Notes: generated by a model from the sequence alone, not told the origin. A stretch of DNA of 64,000 nt from Equus caballus (GCF_041296265.1 NC_091693.1:6791001-6855000), one strand, 5' to 3'; positions 1 through 11,227 are shown, counted from the stretch's first letter. Numbers and translations are program-made.

Positions 1-2043
1 TCCTATTCAACATAGTACTGGAGCTTTTGCCCAGGGCAATTAAGTTAGAAAAAAAATAATAAAAGGAGTCCAAATTGGAAAGGAGGATGACAAACTCTCA
101 TTGTTTGCAGATTGTATTTCAACACGATCCCATATATAGGAAACACTGAAGTATCCATCAGAAAACTATTAGAAATAATCAACTACAGCAAATTTGCAGG
201 ATACAAAGCCTAATTACAAAAATCAGTTGCACTTCTATACACTAAACACAAACTAGCAGAAAAAGAACTCAAGAATTAAATCCCATTTACAACTGCAACA
301 AAAAGAATAAAATATCTAGCAATAAGTTTAACCAAGGAGGTGAAAGACTTATACACTGAAAACTATAAGACATTATTGAAAGAAATTCAACATGACAGAA
401 AGAAATGGCAAAATAATCGATGCTCATGGATTGGAAGAATAAACATAGTTATAACGTCCATATTACCTGAAGCCATCTACAGATTCAATGCAGTACCAAT
501 CAGAATCACAATGACATTCTTCACGGAAATACAACAAAGAATCCGAAAGTTTATATGGAACAACAAAATCCAAAATAGCTAAAGCAATCCTGAGAAAAAA
601 GAACAAACCAGCAGGCATCACAATCCCTGACCTCAAAATATACTACAAATCTATAGTAATCAACACAGCATGGTACTGGCAAAAAGGCACACACACAGAT
701 CAGTGGAACAGAACTGAAAGCCCAGGAATAAAACCAAACATCTATCGACAGCTAATCTTTGAGGAAGGAGCCAAGAACATGCAACAGAGAAAGAAAAGTC
801 TCATGAATAAATTGTGTTGGGAAAACTGGACAGCCTCATACAAAAGAATGAAAGTAGGCCATTATCTTTCACCATACACAAAAATTAACTCAAAATGAAT
901 CAAACACTTGAAGGTAAGATCTGAAACCATAAAACTCCTTGAAGAAAATATGGGCAGTACACTCTTGGACAACAATCTTAGTAGCACCTTTTCGAATACC
1001 ACGTCTACTCAGGCATGGGAAAGGAAGGAAACAATAAACAAAAGGAACTACATCAGACTAAAGAGCTTCTGCAAAGCAAAGGAAACCATGAACAAAATGA
1101 AAATATAACCCACCATCCTGGAGAAAACATTTGCAAATCATATATCCAACAAGGGGTTAATCTACAAAATGTATAAAACACACATACAACTCAAAAACAA
1201 AGGAACAAATGACCCAATCAAAAAACGAGCAGAGGATATGAAAAGACATTTTTTCCAAAGAAAATATACAGATGGCCAACACGCACATGAAAAGATGTTC
1301 AACTTCACTAGTTATTAGGGAAATGCAAATCAAAATTACAATGAGATATCACCTTACAGCTGTCAGAAAGGCCATAACTATGAGTACAAAAAGTAACAAA
1401 TGTTGGAGAGGATGTGCAGAAAGGAGAACCCTGATACACTGCTGGTGGGAAGGCAAACTGGTACAGCCACTATGGAAAACAGCATGGAGATTTCTCAAAA
1501 ATTAAAAATAGAAATACCACACAATCCAGCTATCACCCTACTGGTATTTATGGAAAGAACTTGAAATCAACAATCCAAAGAGATTTAGGCACCCCTATGT
1601 TCATTGCAGCATTCTTCACAATTTCCAAGACAAGGAAGCAACCAAAGTGCCCATCAACGGACAAATGGATAAAGAGGATGTAGAATATATATACAATGGA
1701 ATACTGCTGAGCCATAAAAACACAAAATTGTGCCATTTGCAACAACATGGATGGACCTTGAAGGTATTGTGTTAAGTGAAACAAGCCAGACAAAGAGAGA
1801 CAAACATCTTTGATGATTTCATGCATATGTGGAAGATAAACACATGGATAAAAAGGACAGATTAGTGGTTACCAGGGGTGGAAAGGGTTGGAGGGTCAGT
1901 GAAAGGGGTAAAGGGACACATATATACGGTGACCAATAAAAATTAGACTATGGCTGGTGAGCACGATGCAGTCTATACAGAAACTGATCAATAATAATGT
2001 ACAGCTGAAATTACACAATGTCATAAACCATTATGACCCCAAG
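1..2043 (+). mobile_element. L1 LINE, 3' part (ORF2 C-terminal half and 3' UTR)
   Basis: The window opens inside ORF2 of an L1 retrotransposon. A reading frame at 340-582 carries the usual L1 stretch after the reverse transcriptase ([27 protein letters not shown]). ORF2-type sequence continues with frame breaks to about 1545 and is followed by the 3' UTR (AATACTGCTGAGCCATAAAA, then GTGGTTACCAGGGGTGGAAAGG). It ends near 2043 without a clean poly-A tract. The part from about 820 on is closely matched by 44020-45268, so it belongs to the duplicated unit. The element is broken and its 5' part lies outside the window. Confidence 0.9.
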
Positions 2044-2051
2044 AAAATAAT

Positions 2052-2748
2052 GTTTTATTGGGGTCATAATAGTTTACATCAACGTGAAGTTTCAGTTGTA
2101 CATTATTTCTTGACTGTGACCACATAAGTGCTGCCATTCACCCACTGTGCCCACCCCCGACCCTGCTTCCCCTGGTAACCACCGAACTGTTTTCTTTGTC
2201 CATATGTTTGTTCATATTCCACATATGAGTGAAATCCTCTGGTGTTTGTCTTTCTCAGTCTGGCTTATTTCTCTTAGCATAATTCCCTCCAGGTCCATCC
2301 ATGTTGTTGCAAATGGGATAATTTTGTCTTTTTCTATGGCTGAGTAGTATTCCATTAAGCATCAGGGAAATGCAAGTCAAAACTACACCAAGCTACCACC
2401 TTACACAGCTTAAAATGGCCATAATCACTAAGACAAAAAATAACAAAAATTGGAGAAGGTGTGGAGAGAAGGGAACCCTCACACACTGCTGGTGGAAATG
2501 CAAACTGGTGCAGCCACTATGGAAAACAGTATGGAGATTCCTCAAAAAACTGAAAATAGAACTACCATACGACCCAGCTATCCCACTACAGGGTATCTAC
2601 CCAAACAATTTAAAATCAACCATGCAAAGTAACATATGCACCCCTATGTTCATTGCAGCACTATTCACAATAGCCAAGTCGCGGAAACAATCCAAGTGCC
2701 CATCGACTGATGATTGCATAAAGAGGATGTGGTATATGTATATAAGAT
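2052..2748 (-). mobile_element. L1 insertion with 5' inversion (twin priming)
   Basis: Bases 2052-2356 are an L1 3' end on the minus strand; its complement starts AATGGAATACTACTCAGCC. Bases 2357-2748 are the piece of ORF2 that should come just before it, but in plus orientation, ending at GGATGTGGTATATGTATATA. The two arms meet head to head, as expected from twin priming. The insertion is bounded by an 8-bp target site duplication, AAAATAAT, at 2044-2051 and 2749-2756. The matching place in unit C (about 45260-45275) has no such insertion, so it arrived after the A/C duplication or was never shared. Confidence 0.85.
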
Positions 2749-2756
2749 AAAATAAT

Positions 2757-5020
2757 TTTTTGAAGAAAACCCTTGTGAAACAGAAATCTCCAGACCCAGA
2801 CAGAGTCACCAGCAAATTACTGCAAACGAGTAATATCATTTCCATACAATCTCTTCCAGAAAATAGAAGAGGAGGGACAATTGCCCAACTCAACTTATCA
2901 GGCCAGTATTACTTTGAAACTAAAACCAGATCAAGACAATGTACAAACACTACAGACCAATATCGCTCACGAATACAGACAGAAAACGTCTCAATGAAAT
3001 ATTTAAAAACCAGAAACAGAAGGATATAAATAGCATACACCATCACCAACTGGGGTTTCTCCCAAGAATGCAAAGCTGGTTCAGCATTAGAAAAGTAATC
3101 AAGGTAATCCACGATATTAACTGTCTAAAGAAGGAAAACCACACGATCAATTGATGCAGAAAAGGCATTTCAGAAAATTCAACCTCCATTCACTATAAAA
3201 ACTCAGCAAACCAGAACAGGGACCTTCCTCATCCTGATAAAGGGTATTTACAGAAAACCCATAGCTAACATCATATGTAACGGTGAAGGAGGAAAGGCTT
3301 CCACCCCGAAATCTGCAACAAGGCAAGGATGTCCACTCTCACCACTCCTATTCCAGGTCTGGAAGTCCTGATCAGCACAAGAAGTCAGAAACAGAGAGAA
3401 ACGGCATACGGATTACAAAGGAGGAAAGAAAATCGCCCTTATTGCCAGATGGCATGATTGTCTTTGTGGAAAATCCAAGGGAATCAGCAAAAACACTCCT
3501 AGAATTGACAAAATGGGATTAGAAAGATCACAGGTTGCAATATGACACACAAATCTATGTATTTCCAATACACTAGCTATACACAATCAGAAACTAATAT
3601 TTTTTAAAATACTACCACTTTCAATAGCTGCCCAAAAATCAAGTTATTGGATGTAAATCTCAAATAAATGTGTACGAGCTGTGTAAATAAACTACAGCTG
3701 CTCATGAAAGAAATAAAAGAAGAAATGAATAAATGTAGGAGAGTCTTCCCTGGTTGTGAACTGGAAGTATCAGCATCTCTGCAAAAATGATATGAAATTC
3801 AAAAGCAATTCCTATTGAGAGACCAACCAAACTTGTAGATCTAGAAAAGCGTAGTCATAACTATTCTGAAAAAGAAGAAGAAAGTTGGAGTAGTCACATT
3901 ACCCAATTTTCAGAATCACGGTAAAGCTAATGTAACCACACCAAACTGGGATCCCTTACCTGATGTGCTTAAGAGCCAATTATTACAGCATCAGCTTTTG
4001 AAAAGGGACTAGAGCTTTATTATGACATTGATCTGCAAGGTGACAGGAGGCATCAGCTCTCAGATCTGTCTGCCCAGCGAGGGCTTGGGGCAAAATTTAT
4101 GGGATGAAGGGCAGGACAGTCTGAAGTGTGGAGACAGACGACTACAGGTAAGCGGAAGTGAGGTAATTGATGATCTGTGCAAGTGCAGTCCAGCTTCAGG
4201 GCTCTTCATCCGACACATGGTCACAAAACGGTGCTATTAGCATGATCTGAGGGTGGAGTTTTCAGCCTCTTGACGTCAAAAGCTCATTTATCGGGCATTT
4301 ATGCAGGCCCAGATGAGGAGTTGGTGGTCTCAACCGGCTGGAACTGGACTAGGGGTCGTTTCTCAGTTTCTGAAAAACCACTCTTAATTATTCTGTTGAT
4401 ACGATGGGGTCAGTTGAAATGGTCCTAGAGGGCCTGTGGTTACACCACATTAGCAAGAGAGTGTGGTATTGGCAAACGGGTAGACAGAGATCAGCAGAAT
4501 GCAATGAGTGCAGAAAGAGATCAAAGAAAGAATCAGGTGTTTGTAATGGTGTCAGATTAATTGGACCGCCACATGCAAAAAGTAACTGATCTCAACTAAA
4601 ACCTCACATCTTATACAAATATTAACTTAAATGGATCATAGATCTAAAGGTAAAATGTAAATCTATCAAATTTTTACAAGAAAACATAGGAGAAAGTCTT
4701 CCTGACCCTGGGTTATGCAAAGAGTTCTTAGAAATTATATCAAAACCATGCCCATTAAAGGAAACTTAGACTCCATCAAAATTAAAAACTTTTGTCCTGC
4801 AAATGACACTCTTAGAAAGTCAAAAGATGGATACAGACCCAGAGAAAATATTTGCAAATCATATGTCTGACAAAGGACTTGTGTCTAAGATACACAAACA
4901 ACTCTCAAACTTAACTGTAATGAAAACAACCCAAATTTTAAAATAGGCAAAAGATGTGAACTGAGACTTTGCCGGAGGTAGACAGCAGGCAAACAAGCAC
5001 AGGAAAAGATATTAATTCTC
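2757..5020 (+). mobile_element. Older L1 ORF2 fragment, split by an LTR
   Basis: This is ORF2 sequence from the start of the reverse transcriptase (AAATCTCCAGACCCAGAC) to the C-terminal region (TTTGCAAATCATATGTCTGAC, CAAACAAGCACAGGAAAAGA). It holds many stops and indels. Typical pieces are GLRRPISL-like and QLGFLPRMQSWFSIRK at 2939-3154, and a degraded DGMIVFVEN-type YADD region near 3450. It is interrupted by the LTR at 3931-4444. The same fragment sits upstream of each gene in the array (12740-14990, 45269-47787, 52066-52875), so it was carried along in the duplications. Confidence 0.85.
3931..4444 (-). mobile_element. Solo LTR of an endogenous retrovirus, minus strand (fossil)
   Basis: A block of about 514 bp inside the L1 begins TGTAACCAC and ends GTGGTTACA, the short inverted TG...CA ends of a retroviral LTR. 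Read on the minus strand it has an AATAAA signal near its 3' end. No internal viral region adjoins it, so it is a solo LTR. The exact family is not recognised; a class I or class III ERV is likely. A second copy lies at 46691-47203 in unit C. Units B and D have an uninterrupted L1 here, so it inserted in the A/C ancestor. A target site duplication is not clear. Confidence 0.7.
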
Positions 5021-5239
5021 ACGAAGATCACCCTCCACTGCTGAAGAACCTGACTCCAAGTATTTCAATGGCCACTTAAGATGCCTGAAGCAACTCAGGA
5101 CTCCTAAGCCGTCATCACTCTCTCCCCTAGTGGTGCTTTTCCCCAAGGCACCCCCAGAACTGATCAGTCACCTGAGAGAAGAGGAAAACTCCTTAGACCA
5201 AAAGGCAGCCAGGTATTGGCTTCCCCACCCATCCCACAC

Positions 5240-5330
5240 AACCTCCAGCCAGCCAATAGAAGTAGCAAGACAGAATAGGAGGCGGGGCCTGCCTGGTCTC
5301 CATGGTAATCCCTGGCAGGTGGAAGTGAGG
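5240..5330 (+). promoter_or_regulatory. Promoter of dispanin-like gene A (CCAAT, GC box, RFX X-box)
   Basis: A CCAAT box lies at 5253-5257 within AGCCAATAGAAG. A GC box (GGAGGCGGGGCCTG) follows near 5278-5291. An X-box-like palindrome, GTCTCCATGGTAATC, lies at 5296-5310; the RFX consensus is GTTGCCATGGCAAC. There is no TATA box. Order and spacing are the same in the other three units (CCAAT to X-box 43 bp each time). RFX factors drive ciliary and testis genes in known cases; that link is inference here. The transcription start and a short non-coding first exon probably lie just downstream, where a conserved GT (GGAAGTGAGG) could be a donor site. Confidence 0.6.
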
Positions 5331-6396
5331 AAGAGGCTCAATGCAGCCTTGGTAGCACTGGATGCAGATGTCTTAATGGGGGTATTGAACGGTAGGGAGG
5401 GAATTCATGGGGGAACATGGTGGGAGGAGGAGAGTTAGAGTCGGGAGTGAGGGGTCCAGGGAGTGTCATAAGGGGGTGCTATGTGTAGAGAAGTATGTAG
5501 AGGGAGGATGTGTTTCGGAGAAGAGGGAGGCTGCTATGAGCAGACAGAGAAGGAGTCCAAAGGGTCAGGAAGCTGGTTACAGAGGGACAGAGATGGTGCT
5601 GGAGGGTGACAGGCCTTGTAATGGGACATATGAGTGCACAGGGAGAGGACTTAGAGCTCTAGGTGCTCAAAGAAGGTCTTAGAGGAGCCAAGTGAGAGGT
5701 TATGGGGGATGGGGGAAGGGAGGAGCTTATGGGTGAATAGTAAGGGTCAGAGCACGACCTCACAACGTCATAGGGACCAAGTGAGGGATATTATAAAAGC
5801 GACAAGCAGAGAGCTATTGGAGACATTAGAGGTTTCATAGGGTGAGAGATTTATATGGAGACAGTGAAGGTTTTACAGCTGACAAGTGAGAATGTTACAG
5901 CGTTGAGTGAGCGTCTTCTTGTGGAGTGTTTATAGGGGCAGAGACAAGGCTGCTTTGGGGAATGATGAGGGTTTTATGGGAACAAATTGTGATACTGGGT
6001 CACCAGAGGTTTCAGGGAGGCCTAGTGACAGTCATCAAAGTCAGTAAGGGATTTTGGGAGACAGTGGAAGGGGCAAGAGAGACATGCTATGGGGCTCTGC
6101 AAGGCAGTTTTAGAAGATGGTGGAGGTTATAGGAGACAGAGAAACGGTAACAGGGAACAGAGAGGGATTACAGGGCATGGGGATGTGGGGAACTGGGAGT
6201 TCTACAGGACAGAGAGGTATCAAAAGGGGATGCGGAGAGGTTAGAGGGGACATGGTGGGAGTTAGACGGAGTCAGTGAGAGTTTTAAAGGAGTCAGTAAA
6301 GAATTTATAGGAGCCAAGAGGATGAAAAGGAGGAGGTCAGAGGGGATGGTAGAGACCAGAAGCCATACTGAGCCATAAACCATTCCTTGCCTATAG
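5331..6396 (+). repeat. GA-rich degenerate minisatellite-like intron of gene A
   Basis: About 1.05 kb of strongly purine-biased plus-strand DNA. Phrases such as TTATAGGRGACAG, TTTTAAAGG and GTGAGAGTGTTA recur roughly every 30-50 bp with heavy divergence. Corresponding stretches occur in all four units at the same place between promoter and coding exons. A frame at 5926-6132 is open in A and matched in D (53681-53887), but its composition is that of the repeat and units B and C do not keep it intact, so no protein is called. It probably forms the large first intron. Confidence 0.55.
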
Positions 6397-6408
6397 GCAT
6401 TTTAAAAA

Positions 6409-6879
6409 ATGTGTGAGGACTGTTGTGAGCCTGAGGAGTCTGAGAGGCCCCCTAGGGACCACTTCGTGCTGTCACTCGTGGCCTACCTCCTGTGTTGCCC
6501 CTTAGGCACTGCGGCTTTGTACTATTCTAGGCAGGTGAGAATCTGCATCATGTAATTCCTCCCTTCCTCTCCCTCTCCATCATGGCCCTTTCCCTGAACC
6601 AACTTCATCCACGTTCTTCCTCCTGTGGGTTCAGGTCCCCACCCTGGTTCCTTATAGTCCCATACCTCGATCCCATCCAACAACACTTTCAAACCCATCT
6701 ACTGCTGTTATCTCTCCCCACAAACTCAGACAATGCGCTACAACTATAGGAATGAACACGCCTTGGCAGTCAAGTCCTCATGGATGGCCTTCAGATTATC
6801 AATTGCATCAATTATTCTGGCATGCATCGGTACGGCCAGCATCTGCTTGATGCTCACAGTGGACACGTTATCTCGGTAA
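6409..6879 (+). CDS. Dispanin/CD225-like two-pass membrane protein, copy A
   Basis: Two coding exons, 6409-6534 and 6730-6879, flank a 195-bp GT-AG intron (CAG|GTGAGA ... CTCAG|ACA) in phase 0 and give 91 residues. Residues 1-18 are short, acidic and cysteine-containing. A membrane segment at about 19-39 holds CCPLG at 29-33. A basic loop (TMRYNYRN) follows, then a second membrane segment at about 65-86 and a short polar tail ending LSR. This fits the dispanin superfamily (IFITM, SYNDIG1, TMEM91, PRRT), whose members are small membrane proteins of varied role. A splice acceptor (TATAG) at 6396 precedes the ATG, and an in-frame TAA lies between the two, so ATG 6409 is the start. The frame is intact. 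The specific function is not known; orthology to a named human gene could not be assigned. Confidence 0.72.
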
Positions 6880-7480
6880 CCTGCTCTCCAGCTCATGAAC
6901 AAACCACCAAATATATACAAAAGCATTACTTACATGGCTCAAAGTCTCCATTTGGGCCCAGTGGGACACCAGTTCCTCAATGTCTAGACTGCCAAGTGTT
7001 GCCAGCCTGGGCCATCTCCTTGAGGTTGTTGAGGTGGGAAGGAAGTGTAGCTATGGCCACCTATTTGACCTGAGCTCAAGACCAACCCTTGGACCCTAGC
7101 AAGGGATGGGGGCCATAGGGGAGAGGGTAGGGCACTGTTTCCCCAGGGAAGCCTCCCCTCCTACCCACATTCACGCATTCATGCCATATATCTACTTATG
7201 GCAACCACAAAGGGCCTTGAACATGCTGCCTGACTCTGGGGACATAGCAGTGACCACGTCAGATCCAACCCCATCCCCTCACAACTCACCAACCAGGTTT
7301 GCAGATAGACACATCATCAAATAGTGACAGTTCAGAGTGGTCCAATCTCTAAGGGGAACCTAGGGAGGTGGGTTGTAAGAGGCCAGACCTGATCTGGGGA
7401 ACTCAGATCTAACACAAATCCAGGGAGTCAGGCAGCTGTCGGTGAACTGGTTAGAATTGGCATCAGGTTATGACTGTAGA
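6880..7480 (+). other. 3' flank / probable 3' UTR of gene A
   Basis: This stretch is conserved in all four units right after the stop codon (CTCATGAACAAACCACCAAATATATACA). No canonical AATAAA lies close to the stop. The nearest ones are at 7663 and 7733, inside an old repeat. Open frames on both strands here are chance frames that change between copies. Confidence 0.4.
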
Positions 7481-7539
7481 GACTTCCCTAACAGGTATGG
7501 ATTGCCTCCTCTCCCAACTTTCCCCCCAAATCTTGTCAT

Positions 7540-7790
7540 TCACTAATCACTCAACAAATACATTCTGCACCTACAATGTACCAGACACTGTACCAGGAAC
7601 TAGGAATGCAACAGAGCAACATAAGAAGATCTCTTTCTGATGGAGCTTACATTCTTGCAGAGAATAAAACCAGAAACAAATAGACCTCAAACACACAAGA
7701 TAATTACAGGGAATGGTAAATGCTATGGAGCAAATAAAACAGGATAATAAGCTTAAGCAGTGCCAGTACAGGTCCACCAACCATTAACAG
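7540..7790 (+). mobile_element. L2-like ancient repeat
   Basis: The text CACTCAACAAATACATTCTG..CTACAATGTACCAGACACTG..GATGGAGCTTACATTCT resembles the common mammalian L2-type motif. It is present at the same place in all four units, so it predates the duplications. Confidence 0.45.
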
Positions 7791-8024
7791 TTTGCAACTC
7801 GATAAGTGCAAAAATTGCCAGTAAGTGCTTCCAAACCTACAGCAACTTGACATTTTCGTGACATTCAAGTATACGATCAGGAGCCCTTTCTAGTTGCACA
7901 CAGTATAGACCCAAAGGATCAGTCCATCACAGATTGAAAATATGAAAAACAGTTTCTACTCCACAACGACAATAGTTTCAGAAGCACTGCGCTAGTGGGC
8001 AATGACATCTAGAAGGTATAGTGG

Positions 8025-8265
8025 TTAGGATCATCCTCGCAGCTGTAACACATAAACCCCACCATGTCAAAGCTCAATAGGAGAAGTTTATTTCACAATC
8101 ACAGGACCTCCCAATGTGGGCATCAGCTGGCTCAAATATTGTGTCAGGGATCGAGTCGTTTTCCATTCGGTGATTCCACCATCTCCTAAAGGCTCAGGGT
8201 CCTTTGAATCCAGGCAGAAGACAAGAGAGTGGAGAACCCCTGCTTGCTTCTTAAAATGCTTGGCC
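8025..8265 (+). repeat. Old interspersed repeat of unassigned family
   Basis: It contains CAGCTGTAACACATAAACCCC, GAAGTTTATTTCACAATCACA and GGTGATTCCACCATCTCC. It recurs in the four units (18200-18440, 51040-51285, 55765-55995). The phrase order resembles a widespread mammalian repeat that I cannot name with certainty. Confidence 0.4.
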
Positions 8266-8695
8266 TGAACATGAACCTTGGACACTCTTGGTGGGAATGT
8301 CAATTTCAATAGCCATGATGGATAACAGTATGGAGGTCCTCAAAAAATTAAAAATAGAACCACCAAATGCTCAAGCAACCCACTTCTGGGTATATGTCCA
8401 AAGGAATTAAAATCACTGTTTCAACAAGATCTCTGGACTCCTCCTTCATTGCAGCATTATTCACATTAGCCAAGATATGGAAACAACAGAAGTGTCCATC
8501 AACAGATGGATGGAGAAAGAAGATGTGGGATATATGTACACAAAGGTATATTATTAAGCCATGAATTTTATGAAATCCTGCCATTTTTGCCAATATAGAT
8601 GAACCTTGAGGGCATTATGCTAAGTGAAATAAGTCAGAGAAAGACAGATAACTATATGATATCATTTTTTATGAAATCTAAAAAAGCTAAGCTGA

Positions 8696-8880
8696 GGGGC
8701 CAGCCCTGGAGCACAGTGGTCAGTGTGCTAAGGTCGCCCCCCCTGCTTGGCTGGGTTGGAGCCCAGGTTTCTCCTGTCAGATCCAGGCATGAACCTAGAC
8801 ACCACAACAAAATAGAGGAAGATTTGCACAGATGTTACCTCAGAGGTAGTCTTCCTCAACACAATGAATAAATACATGAA
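8696..8880 (+). mobile_element. ERE-type SINE (tail type GTCTTCCTC), diverged
   Basis: Starts GGGGCCAGCCCTGGAGCAC and ends with GAGGAAGATTTGCACAGATGTTA then CTTCCTC and an A-rich tail. The head is tRNA-derived, as in equine ERE SINEs. It sits in the L1M tail of unit A and is missing at the matching places in B (near 18880) and D (near 56320). Confidence 0.75.
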
Positions 8881-8890
8881 AGAGAGAGTG

Positions 8891-8938
8891 GACGGAGGAA
8901 AGAAGGAAGGGAGGAAGGGAGGAAAGAAGGAAGGAAGA
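8891..8938 (+). repeat. GGAA/AAGG-rich simple repeat
   Basis: A purine run of GGAAGGGAGGAAGGGAGGAA type directly after the SINE tail, probably grown from it. Confidence 0.8.
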
Positions 8939-9506
8939 CTCATAGGAACAGAGTAGAAGAATGGTGGTTTCCAGGGATCTGGGGGTGAGAGGAAAGGAGA
9001 CAGGCTGGTAAGGGTACAAACTTTCAGTTCTAAGAGGAATAAGGTCTGGAGACCTAATGGATGATGTCACTGTGGTTAACAATATTGTTTCCTATACTTA
9101 AATTTGCTAAGCGTCAATCATAAGCCTTCTCACCAAATAAGGTAACTATGTGAGGTGATGGATGTGTTCATTAACTTGAGTGTGGCAATAATTTCACAAT
9201 GTATACATATATCAATTCATCACGTTGTACACTTTAACTATACTACAATATTATTTGTCAACTATACCTCAATAAAGCAAGGGAAAAATTATTTTAAATA
9301 AGTCTTTGGCCCTAAAGCAACATACATCACTCCTGCTCTCAATCCGTTGGACAGAATGAGTCTCATGGCCTCAACTGGGCGTAGGGGCCTCTAGGATGAG
9401 GCCCCCACACGGAGCCACAGACCCTTCCCAGACTCTGAGATGGGGCCCAAACGCAGGATGCCACAGATGGGGGCAGAGAAGCCAGTGGCAGACAAGGAGC
9501 CGCAAG

Positions 9507-10008
9507 CTCACTTTCCTGGGAAACTGTGTTTTTAAACTACTGGTTGTATTTGTTGTTGGTGGTGCTGCTGTCAAGTGGGTTGTGACACATACTGACCCTG
9601 TGTACAGCACAGCCGAACCCTGCCTAGGCTTGGGGCACCATCCTCTCACCTCCTGGCGCTATATCAGACAACGCTTTGCTGCTATTCACGGTTTTCACGG
9701 CCAAGTTCTTCGGAAGTGGCTGGCCAGGTCCTTCTTCCTAGTCTGTCTGAGTCTGGAAGCTCAACATTGGTGGGAGGCGGGGCCTGTCTTCAGGGGAGGC
9801 CCTGTGCCCCACCCTCTTCTTTGCAGATCAGGAGAAGGGCTGAGGGCCCATGCCAAGGTCAGGGAGGGGGGTGGGAGGCACTGGGGATCCTTGAATCTGG
9901 TGGTCACCATCCATGTCTGACCGCAGTGAAAGACCATCAAGAATGAGCTGAGGAAAGTGTGGAGGGTAGAAGACGCCCTGAAGGAAGGAAAGGTTTCTCA
10001 GGAAAGTG
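9507..10008. other. Small inversion (about 0.5 kb) relative to the paralogous units
   Basis: The ends carry short inverted repeats: TCACTTTCCTGGGAAA at 9507-9522 and TTTCTCAGGAAAGTGA at 9993-10008. Inside, 9790-9985 matches the reverse complement of 19840-20060 in unit B. The SINE at 9525-9780 is on the minus strand, while its relative at 35020-35427 is on the plus strand followed by the same flank (AAACACAGTT, then GACCTTA..TTGTGGCAAAGCTTA). Flipping 9507-10008 restores the order seen at 35 kb. Confidence 0.65.
9525..9780 (-). mobile_element. tRNA-derived SINE with RTE-like tail, truncated, minus strand
   Basis: It is the reverse complement of the 3' part of the element at 35020-35427, including the end AACCCACTTGACAGCAGCA followed by CCAACAACAAATACAACC. 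The tRNA-like head is missing. Confidence 0.6.
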
Positions 10009-10589
10009 ACCTTATGCTTGTGGCAAAGCTTACGAACATGCTAGGACTGAATCAACCAAGTAATGCCAGTTCAGAAAGTGTACCAAAAAGGAGGGCTCAT
10101 ATCCTTCAAAACAAATAAGACTACATAAAGAGCTGGGTTGTTATAAAATAAACTAGTAAGTTGGGTTAGAAGAGCGGTTTTACTTCACAGGGTCATAAAA
10201 ATGCCATTTGCGATGAGGAAATTAGAGACAGGATGGTCTGAGATATGCCAGGTATCACAGATTTTAAACCTGTATATCTAAGAAGCTAATCACAAAGATC
10301 CCTCTCTGGCTATTAATGCTAATAAAGAAGGTTTCATCCCTCAAAAGTCTACAGTGTCCTATAGACTATACTTTTGATACTTCCATGTGCACACAAATCA
10401 CTGAAAGGTATTGTCATCAAGCAGGTTTTCATTCAGTGAGTATGGGAGTAGAACAAGGGATTCTCCATGTCTAACGAGCCCCTAGGGGACGCTGGGGAGG
10501 CTGGTCCTTGAACATCTTGCAAGCTCAAACTTACAGGCACTAATGGGAAAACCTGCAGCTTGTGAAACAGGGGTCAGAAGCAGAATGTA
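10009..10589 (+). other. Unit boundary flank, with a MER5A-like DNA transposon
   Basis: A non-coding flank found three times: here, at 35455-36180 and at 59720-60380. Bases 10352-10535 resemble MER5A (non-autonomous hAT-Charlie element): CTTCCATGTGCACACAAATCAC, GATTCTCCATGTCTAACGAGCCCC, GCTGGTCCTTGAACATC. No host gene is seen. Confidence 0.5.
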
Positions 10590-11227
10590 GATTGCCCATC
10601 TCACTCGGGGATGTAATACAAGACCCAACTATACATGGCTACAAGAAACTCACGTTAATTATAATGATGTACGTAGGATCAAAGAAAATTTATGAGAGAG
10701 AAAAGATATGCAATAAAAACACTAACAACATTAAGATGAGTGGTTATATTAATATGAGACAAAGCACACATCAGAGCGAGGATAATTAACAGACATAAAG
10801 AGGGGCATTAAATAATGATAAAAGGAACAATTCCACAGGAAGACTAAAGAATCCTAATTGTATGAGCACGTAACACAGAGCTTCAAAGCACATGAGTCAA
10901 AACCGGATAAAACCAAAAGGTAAAATCTGCAATTTTAGCGGAACAATTCAACATTCCTCTCTCAATAACCGATAGGACAAGTGAACAGAAAATTAGCAAG
11001 GGTATACAAAAACTGAACATCATCAACCAAGTGGATCTGGCTGCCATTTACTGAACATAGCACCCACTGAAAGCAGACGCACATTCTTTTCAAGTGCACA
11101 TAGAACTTCATCAACATAGGCCATATCCTCGATTATAAAACAAACTTTAACAAATTTCAAACAATTCAAGTCATACAAACCATATGAAATCATACTAAAC
11201 AAAGCATATAAAGTCATATTATCTTAC

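Larger units (their letters stand above)
8265..9295 (+). mobile_element. L1M-type 3' end (unit A tail)
   Basis: This is an L1 3' terminus: ACTCTTGGTGGGAATG, CATTGCAGCATTATTCACA, TAGCCAAGATATGGAAACAAC, then the old 3' UTR ending ACTATACCTCAATAAAGC. Copies with the same 5' boundary are in units B, C and D. An ERE SINE at 8696-8880 interrupts this copy only. Confidence 0.8.

Noticed and set aside
5130-5438. 102-codon plus-strand frame over the promoter of A (and 121 codons in C)
   Set aside because: It spans the CCAAT, GC and X-box cluster. The A and C copies share it because the DNA is nearly identical; B and D do not keep it. It looks like promoter DNA, not a gene.
5926-6132. 68-codon frame matched in unit D at 53681-53887
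   Set aside because: The peptide is a translation of the GA-rich repeat; there is no domain, and units B and C do not preserve it.
9396-9920. 174-codon frame across the unit A flank
   Set aside because: It reads through a reversed SINE and across the inversion, so it cannot be an old gene; unit B has no equivalent.
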